Assembly: GCA_965228905.1 (NCBI GenBank)
Contig: CBDDII010000002.1
Span: 1,185,348 to 1,249,347 of the forward strand
Length of the DNA: 64,000 bases
Direction of reading: 5' to 3'
Source of the DNA: CALKXV01 sp965228905
GTDB lineage: Bacteria > Pseudomonadota > Alphaproteobacteria > Rhodobacterales > Rhodobacteraceae
Shown: positions 18,197 through 25,241 of the stretch, piece by piece
Layout: every line of letters begins with the position of its first letter
How positions within the stretch are numbered: the first letter of the stretch is position 1
Made by a program: the position numbers and the translations under genes
Notes under the pieces: model-generated
Database searches by the model: none
The model's input: only the letters and a program-made list of their open reading frames with translations
Told to the model about the DNA's origin: nothing

Positions 18197-18667
18197 CTAG
18201 CTTTCGGTGTCTTCTTCGAGCGCCTTGGCAAGCCGAAAGCCGATGCGGCGCGGCTTTTCGATTTCCGAAGGTTTCGGCATCGAGCGCAAGAGCACATTCA
18301 ACTGGCTGACGTGTTGCACAAGCTGAATGCGGGCACCCGTCTGGTCGGTGCCGTAGAACGTCACGATGTCAGGGTCGAAATAACCCAAGCCTTCGATCCT
18401 CAGAACACCTGCGCCGGTATCGGTAAATCCCATTGCGACTTCTTGTTCGGAATCAAGGGTTTTCTCGAAATTCTGAATGTAGAGGATCAGACGCTGATAA
18501 GCCCATTCCGCCGGAGATTTCTGATCGACCGGCTTTTTCGTCAGGTTCTCGGGCAAGGGATCCTGTTCGACGGAATGTGCATTTGGGTCGGAATGGACGG
18601 CAGCGCCGCAGGGTTTGCAGACGTCGTCTTCCAGCGCTTCGGCAGTGGTGTTGATCTTGTCGTCCAT
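18197..18667 (-). CDS. conserved hypothetical protein (DUF6173-like)
   Basis: A 156-aa soluble protein with no signal peptide or helix. The N-terminal 50 residues are acidic and low in order and hold a CKPC pair. The rest looks folded (from AEWAYQRLILYIQNFEKTL to DIVTFYGTDQTG, and VQHVSQLNVLLRSMPK). The size and the latter segments fit, from memory, a small proteobacterial family of unknown function (DUF6173). A strong AGGAG ribosome site precedes the ATG at 18667. It is transcribed towards the glycosyltransferase and away from the MBL hydrolase gene, with no operon partner. No function can be given. Confidence 0.75.
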   Translation of the reverse strand: MDDKINTTAEALEDDVCKPCGAAVHSDPNAHSVEQDPLPENLTKKPVDQKSPAEWAYQRLILYIQNFEKTLDSEQEVAMGFTDTGAGVLRIEGLGYFDPDIVTFYGTDQTGARIQLVQHVSQLNVLLRSMPKPSEIEKPRRIGFRLAKALEEDTES

Positions 18668-18735
18668 AAGGCTCCTCTGACGTTGAACCTAGGCCCGCGC
18701 GGTGCATATGCAAGCAGCTTCCGGGATGATCAGTC

Positions 18736-19785
18736 TCACGATTGCGTCACGCGCTGGTACACCCAGGCCCCGTCATCGCGAATATGGCGGGTTGCGCGGC
18801 CTGCGTGCCAGAGGTGCTGGCAATGGGCCACGGCCTCGACCATGGCAAGACCGAAGGCGTCGCCCGTGATCTCGCGCTTGAAGATCGGCAGGAAGCACTC
18901 GCAGGCGGATTTCGGGGTGTCGAGCGTGTCTTCCAGCCGGGCGAGGGCGGAAACGTGGTTCTCGATCATCTGGTCGAGCCGAGTTGGCAGGCCAATGAAA
19001 GGCAGTTTGTGGCCGGGCAGCACAAAATGGTCTTCACGGGCGAGTTTTTCGAACATCGCACAGCTTGCCAGCCAATCGGCGACCGGGTCGGCGAGCGGTT
19101 CGGTCGGATAGACGCCGAGGTTGGGCGAGATCGAGGGCAAAAGCTGGTCGCCGCCAATGACAAGATTATCCGTTTTGGACCAGAGTGTTGCGTGTTCCGG
19201 CGCGTGGCCGTGGCCCATTCTGACCGTCCAGGTACGGCCACCGATCTTTAGCTCTTCGCCTTCGACGATCCGGCGATAGCCCAGTGGCAGGGGCGCGATG
19301 GCGTCGGCAAAGTTGAAGGGGCGCTGGTTTCGGCGCTCTTCAAGAATGGCGGGCGGTACGCCGGCGCTTTCCCAGAATTGCAGCGCCTTGTCCGAGGGGC
19401 GGTCTTCTACATCCAGCGACAGCATCCGTGCCATCAGCCAGGCAGTGCGGGTGGTCCATAACTCGGCCCCGTGTTCAGTCTGAAGCCAGCCTGCAAGGCC
19501 GATGTGATCGGGGTGGTGGTGGGTGACCAGAACACGGTTGACCGGCTTGCCCGCAAGGGGGCCGGACAGTAGTGCCTCAAAGATGGCCTTGCATTTCCTT
19601 GACCCGATTGCGCTGTCGATCAGGGTCCAGCCGTCGCCGTCGTCCAGTGCGTAGACATTGACGTGATCCAGCGCCATGGGCAGCGGCAGGCGTATCCAGA
19701 GCACGCCTTCGGCAACCTCGATTGCTTCGCCGTGGGCGGGTGGCTCTTCGACAGGATAGCGGATCAGCCGCGCGGCATCGTCCAT
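18736..19785 (-). CDS. MBL-fold metallo-hydrolase
   Basis: Metallo-beta-lactamase-fold hydrolase of 349 aa. The di-metal site motif is VTHHHPDH (His89-His94), followed by a GHGHAPEH segment, VIGGDQLLP with the bridging aspartate, and VLPGHKLPF with the last histidine. A C-terminal extension of about 80 residues resembles that of LACTB2-type or glyoxalase-like members. The ATG overlaps the TGA of the acyl-CoA dehydrogenase gene by one base, so the two are cotranslated. That suggests a shared pathway, for example hydrolysis of a thioester made by the dehydrogenase, which is inference. Confidence 0.9.
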   Translation of the reverse strand: MDDAARLIRYPVEEPPAHGEAIEVAEGVLWIRLPLPMALDHVNVYALDDGDGWTLIDSAIGSRKCKAIFEALLSGPLAGKPVNRVLVTHHHPDHIGLAGWLQTEHGAELWTTRTAWLMARMLSLDVEDRPSDKALQFWESAGVPPAILEERRNQRPFNFADAIAPLPLGYRRIVEGEELKIGGRTWTVRMGHGHAPEHATLWSKTDNLVIGGDQLLPSISPNLGVYPTEPLADPVADWLASCAMFEKLAREDHFVLPGHKLPFIGLPTRLDQMIENHVSALARLEDTLDTPKSACECFLPIFKREITGDAFGLAMVEAVAHCQHLWHAGRATRHIRDDGAWVYQRVTQS

Positions 19786-21494
19786 CAGCTTGCCAGTTCT
19801 TCCGGTGTCAGCGCGTAAAGCCCGTCGCCACCTTCGCGCACCTGAACGAGAAGCGAGGCATGTTCGGGCAACAGCCGCTTGATATAGAATTGCGCCAGGC
19901 CGACGCGGGACGTGTCCGGCGCGGCAAGGGCGGCTTTCAGGTGGTAGTGGCCGCCAAGAACGCGGGCGGTTGCACGCAAGTAAGGCACCGAGACGGCGAA
20001 ACGATCCGCCACGTCCCGGGTGACCAGCCATTCGGTCGCTTCGCGCAGGGTTTCGGCGGCACTCCAGACCGCTTCGGCCAAGTCGGGCTGCGTTGCGCGG
20101 GCTTCTTCTGCGGTCTGTTCGACTTCATCCAAGAGGCGGAACAGCGCCTCGCCCCCGTCCATCATCTTGCGCGAGACAAGGTCCATCGACTGGATGCCAT
20201 TGGTGCCTTCGTAGATCGGCGTGATGCGGGCGTCGCGCAGGTACTGGGCGATGCCGGTTTCTTCGATAAAGCCCATGCCGCCATGAACCTGCACCGCTTC
20301 GGAGGCGACGCTGACACCGGTGTCGGTTCCGAACGCCTTGGCAATCGGGGTCAGAAGGGCGGCGCGGGCGGTCCAGTCGTCCTGGCCCGTCGCACGGCCC
20401 ATGTCGATGGCAACGGCGCAAGCCAGAGCGATCGAACGGGCGGCAAAGATGTCGGCCTTCATCGCCATCAGCATCCGGCGCACATCGGCGTGTTCGACAA
20501 TTGTGCCGGTGCCGCCTGCCTTGCCTTGCTTCCTTTCCAGCGCATAGGCCAGCGCCTTTTGATAGGCGCCTTCGGCCACGCCGATCCCTTCGGCCCCGAC
20601 GCCGAGACGGGCATTGTTCATCATGGTGAACATCGCCGCCATGCCGCCGTTTTCGGCACCGACCAGCCAACCGGTGGCGCCGTCGTATTCCATCACCGCC
20701 GTGGGTGAACCGTGGATACCCAGCTTGTGTTCCAGCGAGACAACGCGCAAGTCGTTGCGCTCGCCAAGCGATCCATCATCCTTTGGCAGGATCTTCGGGA
20801 CAAGGAAAAGGCTGATCCCCTTGGTGCCGGGCTCGGCATCGGGCAGGCGGGCGAGGACAAGGTGACAGATGTTGTCCAGGAAATCCGCATCGCCCCAGGT
20901 GATAAAGATTTTTTGCCCCGTGATCGCATAGGTGCCGTTACCATTCGGTTTGGCCTGCGTACGCAACGCACCTACATCGCTGCCTGCCTGCGGTTCGGTC
21001 AGGTTCATTGTGCCCGACCATTCACCGGAAATCAGCTTGGGCAGATAGAGCGATTTTAGCGCGTCGGACCCATGTGCCTCCAGCGCCTCGATCTGGCCCT
21101 GGGTCAAAAGCGGGTTCAACTGAAGGGAAAGACAGGCCCCTGACATCGCCTCGTTGATGGCTGTGCCAAGGGTGGTGGGCAGGCCCATGCCGCCGTATTC
21201 GGGGTTTGCGGTGACGCCGATCCATCCGCCTTCGGCAATGGCGCGGAACCCTTCGGCAAAACCGGGGGAGGTGCGCACGACGCCGTTTTCCAACCGGGCG
21301 GGGTGGGCATCGCCCGCGGGATTCAATGGGGCGAGGACTTCGTCGCAGAGCTTGCCCGCTTCGCCCAGGATTGCCTCGACCAGATCGGGCGTGGCTTCGG
21401 TAAAACGGTCCGTCGCGGCCACCTCTGAAAAGCCGACGACATTGTCGAGGATGAAGCCATAATCGCCCGTTGGTGATCTGAACGTCATTCTCAT
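19785..21494 (-). CDS. acyl-CoA dehydrogenase with C-terminal extension (DmdC-like family)
   Basis: FAD-dependent acyl-CoA dehydrogenase of 569 aa, longer than the usual 380-400 aa because of an N-terminal lid and a C-terminal domain. Motifs are EPQAGSDVGALRT, YAITGQKIFITWGDAD, QVHGGMGFIEETGIAQYLRD and the catalytic-base region ITPIYEGTNGIQSMDL. This long architecture is shared with 3-methylmercaptopropionyl-CoA dehydrogenase (DmdC) and related enzymes, but DMSP use cannot be assigned from this alone. The start at 21494 is taken; a second ATG at 21488 with an AAGGG site is equally good. It is coupled to the downstream MBL hydrolase and divergent from the threonylcarbamoyl-AMP synthase gene. 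Confidence 0.92.
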   Translation of the reverse strand: MRMTFRSPTGDYGFILDNVVGFSEVAATDRFTEATPDLVEAILGEAGKLCDEVLAPLNPAGDAHPARLENGVVRTSPGFAEGFRAIAEGGWIGVTANPEYGGMGLPTTLGTAINEAMSGACLSLQLNPLLTQGQIEALEAHGSDALKSLYLPKLISGEWSGTMNLTEPQAGSDVGALRTQAKPNGNGTYAITGQKIFITWGDADFLDNICHLVLARLPDAEPGTKGISLFLVPKILPKDDGSLGERNDLRVVSLEHKLGIHGSPTAVMEYDGATGWLVGAENGGMAAMFTMMNNARLGVGAEGIGVAEGAYQKALAYALERKQGKAGGTGTIVEHADVRRMLMAMKADIFAARSIALACAVAIDMGRATGQDDWTARAALLTPIAKAFGTDTGVSVASEAVQVHGGMGFIEETGIAQYLRDARITPIYEGTNGIQSMDLVSRKMMDGGEALFRLLDEVEQTAEEARATQPDLAEAVWSAAETLREATEWLVTRDVADRFAVSVPYLRATARVLGGHYHLKAALAAPDTSRVGLAQFYIKRLLPEHASLLVQVREGGDGLYALTPEELAS

Positions 21495-21611
21495 CCCTTC
21501 CCTTTGCCCGATCCTGCCCCTATTGCGGGCAGGGGCGGGTATTCCCCCAGTCTTCGCCCGAACCTTGCAAGTGCGGGGTGTCTATCGCAACCGGAACGCA
21601 ACGTCACAGCC

Positions 21612-22541
21612 ATGAGTGCGACAACCGACAGATTGAAAGCCACGCCCGAGGGGATCGCCCGCGCGGCGGACTTGTTGGCCAACGGCAGGCTGGTCGCCTT
21701 CCCGACCGAAACGGTCTACGGCTTGGGTGGCGATGCGCGGCGCGGCGAAACGGTGGCGGCGATTTACGAGGCAAAGGGGCGGCCTTCCTTCAATCCCCTG
21801 ATCGTGCATGTTTCTTCCCTGGAAGCCGCGCGAGAGATCGGGGATTTCCCCGAAGATGCCATGCCATTCCTTGAACAGGGCTGGCCTGCCGGACTGACGC
21901 TGGTTGTGCCGCTTCGCGAGGCTGCGAAGGTTTCAGAACTGGTGACGGCAGGATTGGATACGGTGGCCATCCGCGTTCCCGTGGCCCCCGTGGCGCGGGC
22001 GTTGTTGGAGGCTTTCGGCGGGCCGGTCGCGGCACCTTCGGCCAATCCATCGGGGCGGATTTCCCCAACTTCGGCAGACCACGTGCTGTCCGGTCTGGAT
22101 GGTCGGATCGCGGCGGTTCTGGATGGTGGGGCGACGGCGGCGGGGCTGGAATCGACGATTATCGGTTTCGGTGCGGGGGGTGCGGTCGTGCTGCGGGAAG
22201 GGGTGTTCGTGGTTCCCGACGCCATGGTGCGCGCAACGACTGGCAAGGGCGTGACAGCACCGGGGCAGTTGGCCTCGCATTATGCGCCGGAAGGGTCCGT
22301 TCGCCTTGGTGCGAAAGAGGCCCGTCCCGGCGAGTGGCACATCGGGTTCGGTGCGGTGCAGGGGGATGTTTCCCTTTCACCGGCGGGCGATTTGCGCGAG
22401 GCGGCGGCGCGGTTGTTCGCAGTACTGCACGACGCCGATGCAAGGAGGGCGGCGCGGATTGCCGTGGCCCCGATTCCCAACGAGGGGCTTGGACGCGCGA
22501 TCAATGACCGCTTGAGGCGGGCGGCTGCCCCGAGAGGCTAG
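21612..22541 (+). CDS. L-threonylcarbamoyladenylate synthase (Sua5/YrdC)
   Basis: Makes threonylcarbamoyl-AMP from threonine, bicarbonate and ATP, the first step of the t6A37 modification of ANN-decoding tRNAs. The protein has 309 aa. The YrdC domain spans about residues 10-200, with VAFPTETVYGLGGDA, KGRPSFNPLIVH, GLTLVVPL and AAPSANPSGRISPT. A Sua5-type C-terminal domain begins after the linker with APGQLASHYAPE. The ATG at 21612 begins the conserved domain; the open frame upstream is not protein-like. The 3' end overlaps the opposing small gene by 4 bp. Confidence 0.96.
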   Translation: MSATTDRLKATPEGIARAADLLANGRLVAFPTETVYGLGGDARRGETVAAIYEAKGRPSFNPLIVHVSSLEAAREIGDFPEDAMPFLEQGWPAGLTLVVPLREAAKVSELVTAGLDTVAIRVPVAPVARALLEAFGGPVAAPSANPSGRISPTSADHVLSGLDGRIAAVLDGGATAAGLESTIIGFGAGGAVVLREGVFVVPDAMVRATTGKGVTAPGQLASHYAPEGSVRLGAKEARPGEWHIGFGAVQGDVSLSPAGDLREAAARLFAVLHDADARRAARIAVAPIPNEGLGRAINDRLRRAAAPRG

Positions 22542-22771
22542 GTGTCCTTGCGCCGGTAGACGCCCTCGGGCAGGTTCAGCGCCGCGGTCAGATCGGCCAC
22601 CTGGGCCAGCGACAGGGTGATCTTGTGAAGCCGGTCGGTATGGGGATGCGTCTGCTCGATAGTGACGCAATCCTCGAAGGCGGTGACGATGACATCCTCC
22701 TGCCGGTGGCTGGCGGGTTCGTCGACAAGGGTGACGACGGTGGCGTCGAAATCGTGCTCGATTGTGAACAT
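22538..22771 (-). CDS. small conserved hypothetical protein
   Basis: A 77-aa soluble protein starting MFTIEHDFDATVVTLVDEP and ending in LNLPEGVYRRKDT. It looks like a compact alpha/beta domain with several histidines (EQTHPHTDRLHKI). The ATG at 22771 begins the well-formed part, though no strong ribosome site is seen. The 3' end overlaps the synthase gene by 4 bp, convergent. No family could be recognised with confidence. Confidence 0.65.
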   Translation of the reverse strand: MFTIEHDFDATVVTLVDEPASHRQEDVIVTAFEDCVTIEQTHPHTDRLHKITLSLAQVADLTAALNLPEGVYRRKDT

Positions 22772-22896
22772 GGGGCCGAGACTGCGACCTTGCGGCGACG
22801 GGCGCAAGCGAAAACCCGAGCATGGGTGCGGGCTGGCTTGCAGACGGGCGATGGCGCACTAAGATAATATCAACACGATGCTCCAAGAGGCCGATT

Positions 22897-23613
22897 ATGC
22901 TTAGAAAAATGGTTGCACTGACCCTGTCGCTGGCCGCGCTGGCGGCTTGTGACGTGGAAACGACCAGCTCGACTGCGCCTTCGTCGAACACCGCGCCCGA
23001 GCCTGTCAGCAGGGTTCAGCGCACCGGCAGCCCGCAGACGGCAGCCGACTTTCGTGCCGTGGTCCGACAGGTCGAGCCGGTGGCGGAAAGTGCCTGTCGC
23101 CAGATGCGTCGAAACGCGAATTGCGATTTTTTCATCACGCTGGACACGCGCGCCGGTCTGCCGCCGAATGCCTATCAGACCTATGATCGAAACGGGCGGC
23201 CGCTCTTGGCCTTCACGCCTGCCTTGTTGCAGCAGATGAAGAATCGCGACGAACTGGCATTCGCCTTGTCGCACGAGGCGGCGCACCACATCAGATCGCA
23301 CATCAGTCAGACCCAGCGCACCGCGCAGACCGGGGCCCTGATCGGGATGGTGGTCGGCTCGCTTGCCGGGCTGGACAGCACGGGTGTCGAAGCGGCGACC
23401 AACATCGGTGGCACCGTTGGGGCACGTCGCTATTCCAAGAGCTTTGAATTGGAGGCGGATTCGCTGGGCGCACAGATTGCGCAGCGTGCGGGGTTCGATC
23501 CATTGCGCGGGGTGCTTTATTTCCAGGATGCGACAGACCCGGGCGACCGGTTCCTTGGCACGCATCCGCCCAACGCCGACCGTATCCGGATCGTGCGCCA
23601 GAGCGTGCAGTAA
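22897..23613 (+). CDS. M48 family metalloprotease, lipoprotein
   Basis: A 238-aa exported peptidase. The signal sequence ends in a lipobox LAAC with Cys18 as the lipidated residue, so it is likely membrane-tethered and periplasmic. The zinc motif HEAAHH (His126, Glu127, His130) and the third-ligand segment SFELEADSLG identify an M48 (HtpX/Oma1/LoiP/BepA-type) protease. The end carries FLGTHPPNADRIR, a family signature. Two further cysteines flank RRNANC. It is probably involved in envelope quality control. A strong terminator follows at 23665. Confidence 0.92.
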   Translation: MLRKMVALTLSLAALAACDVETTSSTAPSSNTAPEPVSRVQRTGSPQTAADFRAVVRQVEPVAESACRQMRRNANCDFFITLDTRAGLPPNAYQTYDRNGRPLLAFTPALLQQMKNRDELAFALSHEAAHHIRSHISQTQRTAQTGALIGMVVGSLAGLDSTGVEAATNIGGTVGARRYSKSFELEADSLGAQIAQRAGFDPLRGVLYFQDATDPGDRFLGTHPPNADRIRIVRQSVQ

Positions 23614-23664
23614 AATAATTCCAACGCGCGGCGGTCAAGACGTTCGAAAACGCCGGAAAAAGTT

Positions 23665-23689
23665 GGCCCGGCAAATGCCGGGCCTTTTT
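23665..23689 (+). terminator. Rho-independent terminator
   Basis: GGCCCGGC pairs with GCCGGGCC (8 bp, AAAT loop) and is followed by five T residues. It ends the M48 protease transcript. Confidence 0.92.
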
Positions 23690-23856
23690 GACTATGCTCG
23701 AAGGATGCCTGCTACCTGATCCTGAACGTTCTGGAAGGCGGTAAAACAGTTCTGAGGCCATTTACCGAAGGCACTTGGTCAAACCCATGACCGAAAAGTG
23801 TCGGAATGAAGGCCATTTACCCCGGATCGGAGACAATCCTTTTCAGACCTGCGGGT

Positions 23857-24510
23857 TTATCGCGTGTTTTCCGTCAGACGGCGTTCCACATAATCGGTGA
23901 CGTTGCCAATCATGTCTTCCATGTGCGGGTCTTCGAAGAAGTGTCCGGCCCCCTCGATCTCGGTGTGGGTGATGGTGATGCCCTTCTGCTCGTGCAGCTT
24001 TTCGACCAGTGTATGGGTGTCGCGCGGCGGGGCGACGCGGTCGGCAGTGCCGTTGATGATGAGACCCGACGACGGGCAGGGCGCGAGGAAGGAAAAATCG
24101 TACATGTTTGCAGGTGGCGAAACCGAGATGAAGCCGGTGATCTCGGGCCGGCGCATCAGAAGCTGCATCCCGATCCAGGCGCCGAAGGAAAAACCCGCGA
24201 CCCAGCAGTGTTTCGCATTCTGGTTCATGGATTGCAGGTAATCCAGCGCCGAGGCGGCATCGGACAATTCGCCCACGCCCTGGTCGTATTCGCCCTGGCT
24301 GCGGCCCACGCCCCGGAAATTGAAGCGCAAGACGTTGAAGCCCATGTTGTGGAAGGCGTAGTGCAGGTTATAGACAACACGGTTGTTCATCGTGCCCCCG
24401 AACTGGGGGTGCGGATGAAGGATGATCGCGATCGGTGCGTCCTTGGTCTTCTGCGGATGGTAGCGGCCTTCCAGCCGTCCCTCGGGGCCGGGAAAAATCA
24501 CCTCGGGCAT
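23857..24510 (-). CDS. alpha/beta hydrolase
   Basis: A 217-aa cytoplasmic alpha/beta hydrolase resembling COG2945-type proteins. The nucleophile elbow is GFSFG (Ser108), the acid lies in NGTADRVAPP and the histidine in EGAGHFF; FNFRGVGRSQG gives the oxyanion-hole loop. The ATG at 24510 begins the conserved part MPEVIFPGPEGRL, while upstream in-frame sequence overlaps the iscR promoter region. It is divergent from iscR, and its promoter must lie in the same 166-bp spacer as the IscR-type palindrome, so it may share iron-linked control. Substrate unknown. Confidence 0.88.
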   Translation of the reverse strand: MPEVIFPGPEGRLEGRYHPQKTKDAPIAIILHPHPQFGGTMNNRVVYNLHYAFHNMGFNVLRFNFRGVGRSQGEYDQGVGELSDAASALDYLQSMNQNAKHCWVAGFSFGAWIGMQLLMRRPEITGFISVSPPANMYDFSFLAPCPSSGLIINGTADRVAPPRDTHTLVEKLHEQKGITITHTEIEGAGHFFEDPHMEDMIGNVTDYVERRLTENTR

Positions 24511-24556
24511 GTTGTCTTGCCTACCTTTTTTGTCTGTTTGTCCGAGTTGCCAAATA

Positions 24557-24594
24557 TTGACGATTTCACTCGGACACTTTAGAAGCGTTCTAAA
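24557..24594 (+). promoter_or_regulatory. iscR promoter with palindromic operator over the -10 box
   Basis: TTGACG (24557-24562) and TAGAAG (24580-24585) are 17 nt apart, a good sigma-70 type promoter. The -10 lies inside a perfect palindrome TTTAGAA-GCG-TTCTAAA (24578-24594). Its position suits a repressor site and suggests IscR autoregulation. It resembles, from memory, the iron-linked motif (Iron-Rhodo-box) described for rhodobacterial iron and Fe-S genes. Confidence 0.75.
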
Positions 24595-24676
24595 CTCCGT
24601 GCCACCCTCCCGATGGACGTTCGGGAAGTAAGGTGGTCGCGACAAAAGGTCAATGATTTAGGGCGAGGCGGCGAAG

Positions 24677-25138
24677 ATGAAACTCAGCACCAAGGGGCGT
24701 TACGCGATGGTCGCGCTGGCAGACCTTGCCATGTCGAAGGAGGACGCGCTGTTGTCGCTGGGCGAAATTTCCAAGCGGCAGGACATTTCGCTGCCCTATC
24801 TTGAGCAATTGTTCGTGAAATTGCGCCGTGCGGGGCTGGTGGAAAGTGTGCGCGGACCGGGTGGCGGGTACCGGCTTGCGCGCCCGCCCGCCGAGATCCG
24901 GGTGAGCGAGGTTCTGGGCGCGGTCGATGAAACCGTCAGTGCGATGCACACCGGGGCGGGGGCCAGTGGCGCGGTCTCGGGTAGCCGGGCGCAAAGCATG
25001 ACCAACCGGCTGTGGGAGGGGCTTTCGGCTCATGTCTATGTCTTCCTGCACCAGACGCGCCTGTCGGACGTGATCGCGAACGAGTTGGCGCCCTGTCCGG
25101 CGGTGCCTGCGCTGTTTGAAGTGGTGGACGAAGGATGA
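24677..25138 (+). CDS. iscR: Rrf2-family regulator IscR (single-cysteine rhodobacterial type)
   Basis: A 153-aa Rrf2 winged-helix repressor that senses Fe-S status and controls the following operon. It begins MKLSTKGRYAMVALADLA, with the recognition helix near residues 38-52 (SLPYLEQLFVKLRRAGLV) and the wing GPGGGYRLA. The three clustered cysteines of E. coli IscR (92, 98, 104) are absent; only one cysteine, Cys140, is present. Rhodobacter IscR is likewise known to use a single cysteine for cluster binding. It heads the suf operon, and the promoter upstream carries a palindrome over its -10 box. Confidence 0.93.
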   Translation: MKLSTKGRYAMVALADLAMSKEDALLSLGEISKRQDISLPYLEQLFVKLRRAGLVESVRGPGGGYRLARPPAEIRVSEVLGAVDETVSAMHTGAGASGAVSGSRAQSMTNRLWEGLSAHVYVFLHQTRLSDVIANELAPCPAVPALFEVVDEG

Positions 25139-25144
25139 GGGGGG

Positions 25145-25236
25145 CGAAGTCCGACGCGGACTTCGTATCGGAAACCGGCGCGGTTTCCGGGTGGAATTCG
25201 CGTCGAATTCCTCGCAAACTCCGTGTCGGAGTTTGC
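25145..25236 (+). repeat. array of four tandem perfect hairpins with 3-nt loops
   Basis: The whole iscR-to-desulfurase spacer is four back-to-back hairpins. They are 25145-25165 (9-bp stem, loop ACG), 25169-25189 (9 bp, loop GCG), 25193-25211 (8 bp, loop CGT) and 25214-25236 (10 bp, loop TGT). All stems are perfect, all close with C-G or G-C at a 3-nt loop in the form CG-NNN-CG, and linkers are only 2-3 nt. Centres are 23-24 nt apart. The arms differ in sequence between units, so this is conserved architecture rather than a simple repeat. Confidence 0.9.
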
Positions 25237-25241
25237 CGATG
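25214..25241 (+). promoter_or_regulatory. ribosome binding site buried in the fourth hairpin
   Basis: The Shine-Dalgarno GGAG (25228-25231) lies in the 3' arm of the 10-bp hairpin 25214-25236 and pairs with CTCC of the 5' arm. The ATG (25239) follows 2 nt after the hairpin. The site that initiates the desulfurase would therefore be closed when the hairpin forms. Confidence 0.6.

Noticed and set aside
23756..23821. Two copies of GGCCATTTACC 55 bp apart after the M48 gene
   Set aside because: Only 11 bp, with no further structure or flanking gene to explain them; could be chance.
25145..25236. Hairpin array as a CRISPR or simple tandem repeat
   Set aside because: Unit sequences differ, there are no spacers of uniform length, and no cas gene is present.
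25116..25238. Upstream in-frame extension of the cysteine desulfurase
   Set aside because: It would start inside iscR and translate the four hairpins; the family N-terminus (YLDWNASAP) begins right after the ATG at 25239.
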